Part shown: in pieces, positions 4,628 through 5,870 of the stretch | Layout: every line of letters begins with the position of its first letter | How positions within the stretch are numbered: position 1 is the first letter of the stretch | From: Desulfuromonas sp964536375 | Lineage (GTDB): Bacteria; Desulfobacterota; Desulfuromonadia; Desulfuromonadales; Desulfuromonadaceae | Assembly (NCBI GenBank): GCA_964536375.1 | Contig: CAZHXF010000082.1 | Span: forward strand, 1 to 5,870 | Direction of reading: 5' to 3' | DNA: 5,870 nt | Notes under the pieces: generated by a model | What the model saw: the letters and a program-made list of their open reading frames with translations, nothing else | Told to the model about the DNA's origin: nothing | Database searches by the model: none | Position numbers and translations under genes: made by a program

Positions 4628-5863
4628 TTATATGTGTTTTGTTGTATCTAATTGCTTAAGAAATAACCAAGCTACAGGTGGCAACACAATAGCAAACCCA
4701 TAGCATAGATATAAAAATGTTTTCTGAACACCAATATTATCAGCAAGCATTCCAAGTAATGGTCCCGTACAGACAAAACTGATCCTAAAACACAAAGACT
4801 GTAGTGACAGAATCCCGGCACGGTTAGCGGATGGAATTTCCTGTTGGGCGTGATTAAGCATCATCGGACCACGCAACCCGCGCATACAGGTTAACAGATA
4901 GTAAAAAAGGAACCCCCATAGGCCGCCAATCAAGCCTAGCCCTAAGTACCCAGTAATGATGACCAGGATGAACAGCGTCACCATCCAGCGGTCGCCAAGG
5001 CGTAGATGACTGCGGTGGCTGATAAGCGCAAATAGCGCAACGCTCAGGTTAGCACCTGCCCAAATCGGTCCGAACCAGGCGAGTGGAACGCCGCTATCCT
5101 GCATGTAGGGCTGTATCAGCCAGATTGGGTAGTAGGAGGTCAAGCCTAAAACTAGGCTCAACAGTATCGTGTAGCGTAGACGCTTGTTTTCTATGAGTGC
5201 GAAACGGGCAGATTTCCAGGCCTCTACAAGATGGTTGCCCGGCTGTTTCAGCTTTTCTTGTGGTTCGACCATGGAACGTGTCAACAACAAGGCTAAAACC
5301 CAGACCATCACCTGAATTATAAAGGGGAGTAACGGGGCATACGAGTAGAACAGCCCGGCAAAGATTGCGCCGCAAGCTTCGCCAAGTTGACCTATGCTGC
5401 TTTTGCGTCCCTCGTGCTGAGTGTAGAAGCGCTCATCATTGTTGGTTTTTAGGCTTTCGTAGAGTAGGGCGCTGTCCGAGCCGCTGATGAAAGAGATGGA
5501 GAAGCCTAGTATTATTTCAGCGATCAACACCTGAGAGAAAGAATCAGCAACAGTATAGAGCCCCCAGCCAATAATTCCCAGAACGGATGCAAAACTAAGT
5601 GCTGATCGGTAACCGATACGGTCACTAAGGTAGCCAGATGGATATTCCATAACCACCATGGCGATGGAGAAGACACCTTGCAGTAGCAAAATATCTGTTA
5701 GGCTTAAACCAATTTGATCCTTCCAAAACAGTGTGATTATCGCCATCGGAAACAGGCTCATCTTCAGGAATGAGAAGGCATAAAGTTTTTTTACATTGGA
5801 TTGAATTGTTGGCATATATGTATGATAGCTCGCTTTATCAATCCTCATCAATTGAAAATACAT
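4628..5863 (-). CDS. MFS-family transporter (efflux type)
   Basis: A 411-residue inner-membrane protein of the major facilitator superfamily with about 12 hydrophobic spans. MFS motif A is clear in the loop after the second span: SGYLSDRIGYRSAL (76-89, G-x-x-x-D-R-x-G-x-R). FISGSDSALLYESLK (125-139) follows in the fourth span region, typical of a putative drug or sugar efflux subgroup. A degenerate second-half copy is GMLADNIG (371-378). RGLRGPMMLN (328-337) and RAGILSLQSL (348-357) are also characteristic of that subgroup. Substrate cannot be deduced. The ATG at 5861-5863 lies 7 bases from the window edge, with only AAAGA before it; starts at codon 6 or 17 (MPTIQSNVKKLYAF) are equally possible and the latter would match typical MFS N termini better. 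GC content is higher than in the left third of the window. No clear terminator follows; the TrmO-like fragment begins about 90 bases downstream. Confidence 0.93.
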   Translation of the reverse strand: MYFQLMRIDKASYHTYMPTIQSNVKKLYAFSFLKMSLFPMAIITLFWKDQIGLSLTDILLLQGVFSIAMVVMEYPSGYLSDRIGYRSALSFASVLGIIGWGLYTVADSFSQVLIAEIILGFSISFISGSDSALLYESLKTNNDERFYTQHEGRKSSIGQLGEACGAIFAGLFYSYAPLLPFIIQVMVWVLALLLTRSMVEPQEKLKQPGNHLVEAWKSARFALIENKRLRYTILLSLVLGLTSYYPIWLIQPYMQDSGVPLAWFGPIWAGANLSVALFALISHRSHLRLGDRWMVTLFILVIITGYLGLGLIGGLWGFLFYYLLTCMRGLRGPMMLNHAQQEIPSANRAGILSLQSLCFRISFVCTGPLLGMLADNIGVQKTFLYLCYGFAIVLPPVAWLFLKQLDTTKHI

Positions 5864-5870
5864 ATCTTTA

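Noticed and set aside
5094..5375. 93-codon minus-strand frame within the transporter gene.
   Set aside because: Overlaps the conserved MFS frame entirely and shows no recognisable domain.

Overview
All recognisable genes lie on the minus strand, so transcription runs from the right edge towards position 1. The window looks like a gammaproteobacterial chromosome segment: it holds a hexameric-type NADP glutamate dehydrogenase close to the enterobacterial enzyme, a decayed REP-associated (Y1/HUH) transposase of the type with a DnaA-like tail, and short repeats typical of such genomes. Genus cannot be assigned from the sequence.

Layout from the right. (a) 4628-5863: an MFS drug or sugar-efflux type transporter. 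(b) 4351-4539: a fragment of a TrmO/TsaA-type tRNA methyltransferase lacking both ends. (c) 3912-4350: non-coding, with a 2 x 21 bp tandem repeat that resembles IS21-family termini, a REP-transposase-like AAAGGGGTC motif, and a sigma-54-like promoter (TGGCAC-N6-TGC) upstream of gdh. (d) 2562-3911: intact gdhA with a strong ribosome binding site and a clear terminator at 2508-2537. (e) 1699-2449: a REP-associated transposase pseudogene, reconstructed here from two frames. It has two frameshifts, two in-frame stops, a lost ATG and an internal deletion that removes the HUH motif and the catalytic tyrosine region. A 13 bp inverted repeat bounds it. Only its DnaA-domain-IV-like tail remains as an open frame. 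(f) 1248-1631: a small four-helix membrane protein of unknown function. (g) 13-1094: an AT-rich two-gene operon with a compact histone-deacetylase-superfamily enzyme followed, with a TAATG overlap, by a compact GNAT acetyltransferase.

The left 1.7 kb and the 4.3-4.6 kb region look accessory. A 13 bp repeat (TCATGAACCGTTA on the minus strand) precedes both the membrane protein gene and the deacetylase operon, 508 bp apart. A 14 bp repeat (CAATCAACGCGGAC) follows both the membrane protein gene and the TrmO fragment. This pattern, repeat-gene-repeat with one orientation, resembles cassettes bounded by attC-like sites, but the sites are not canonical.

The most interesting candidate system is the coupled deacetylase/acetyltransferase pair. 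It parallels the AcuC (HDAC-type) and AcuA (GNAT) antagonists that control acetyl-CoA synthetase in Bacillus, but in a stripped-down form (253 and 106 residues) in an apparently mobile setting.
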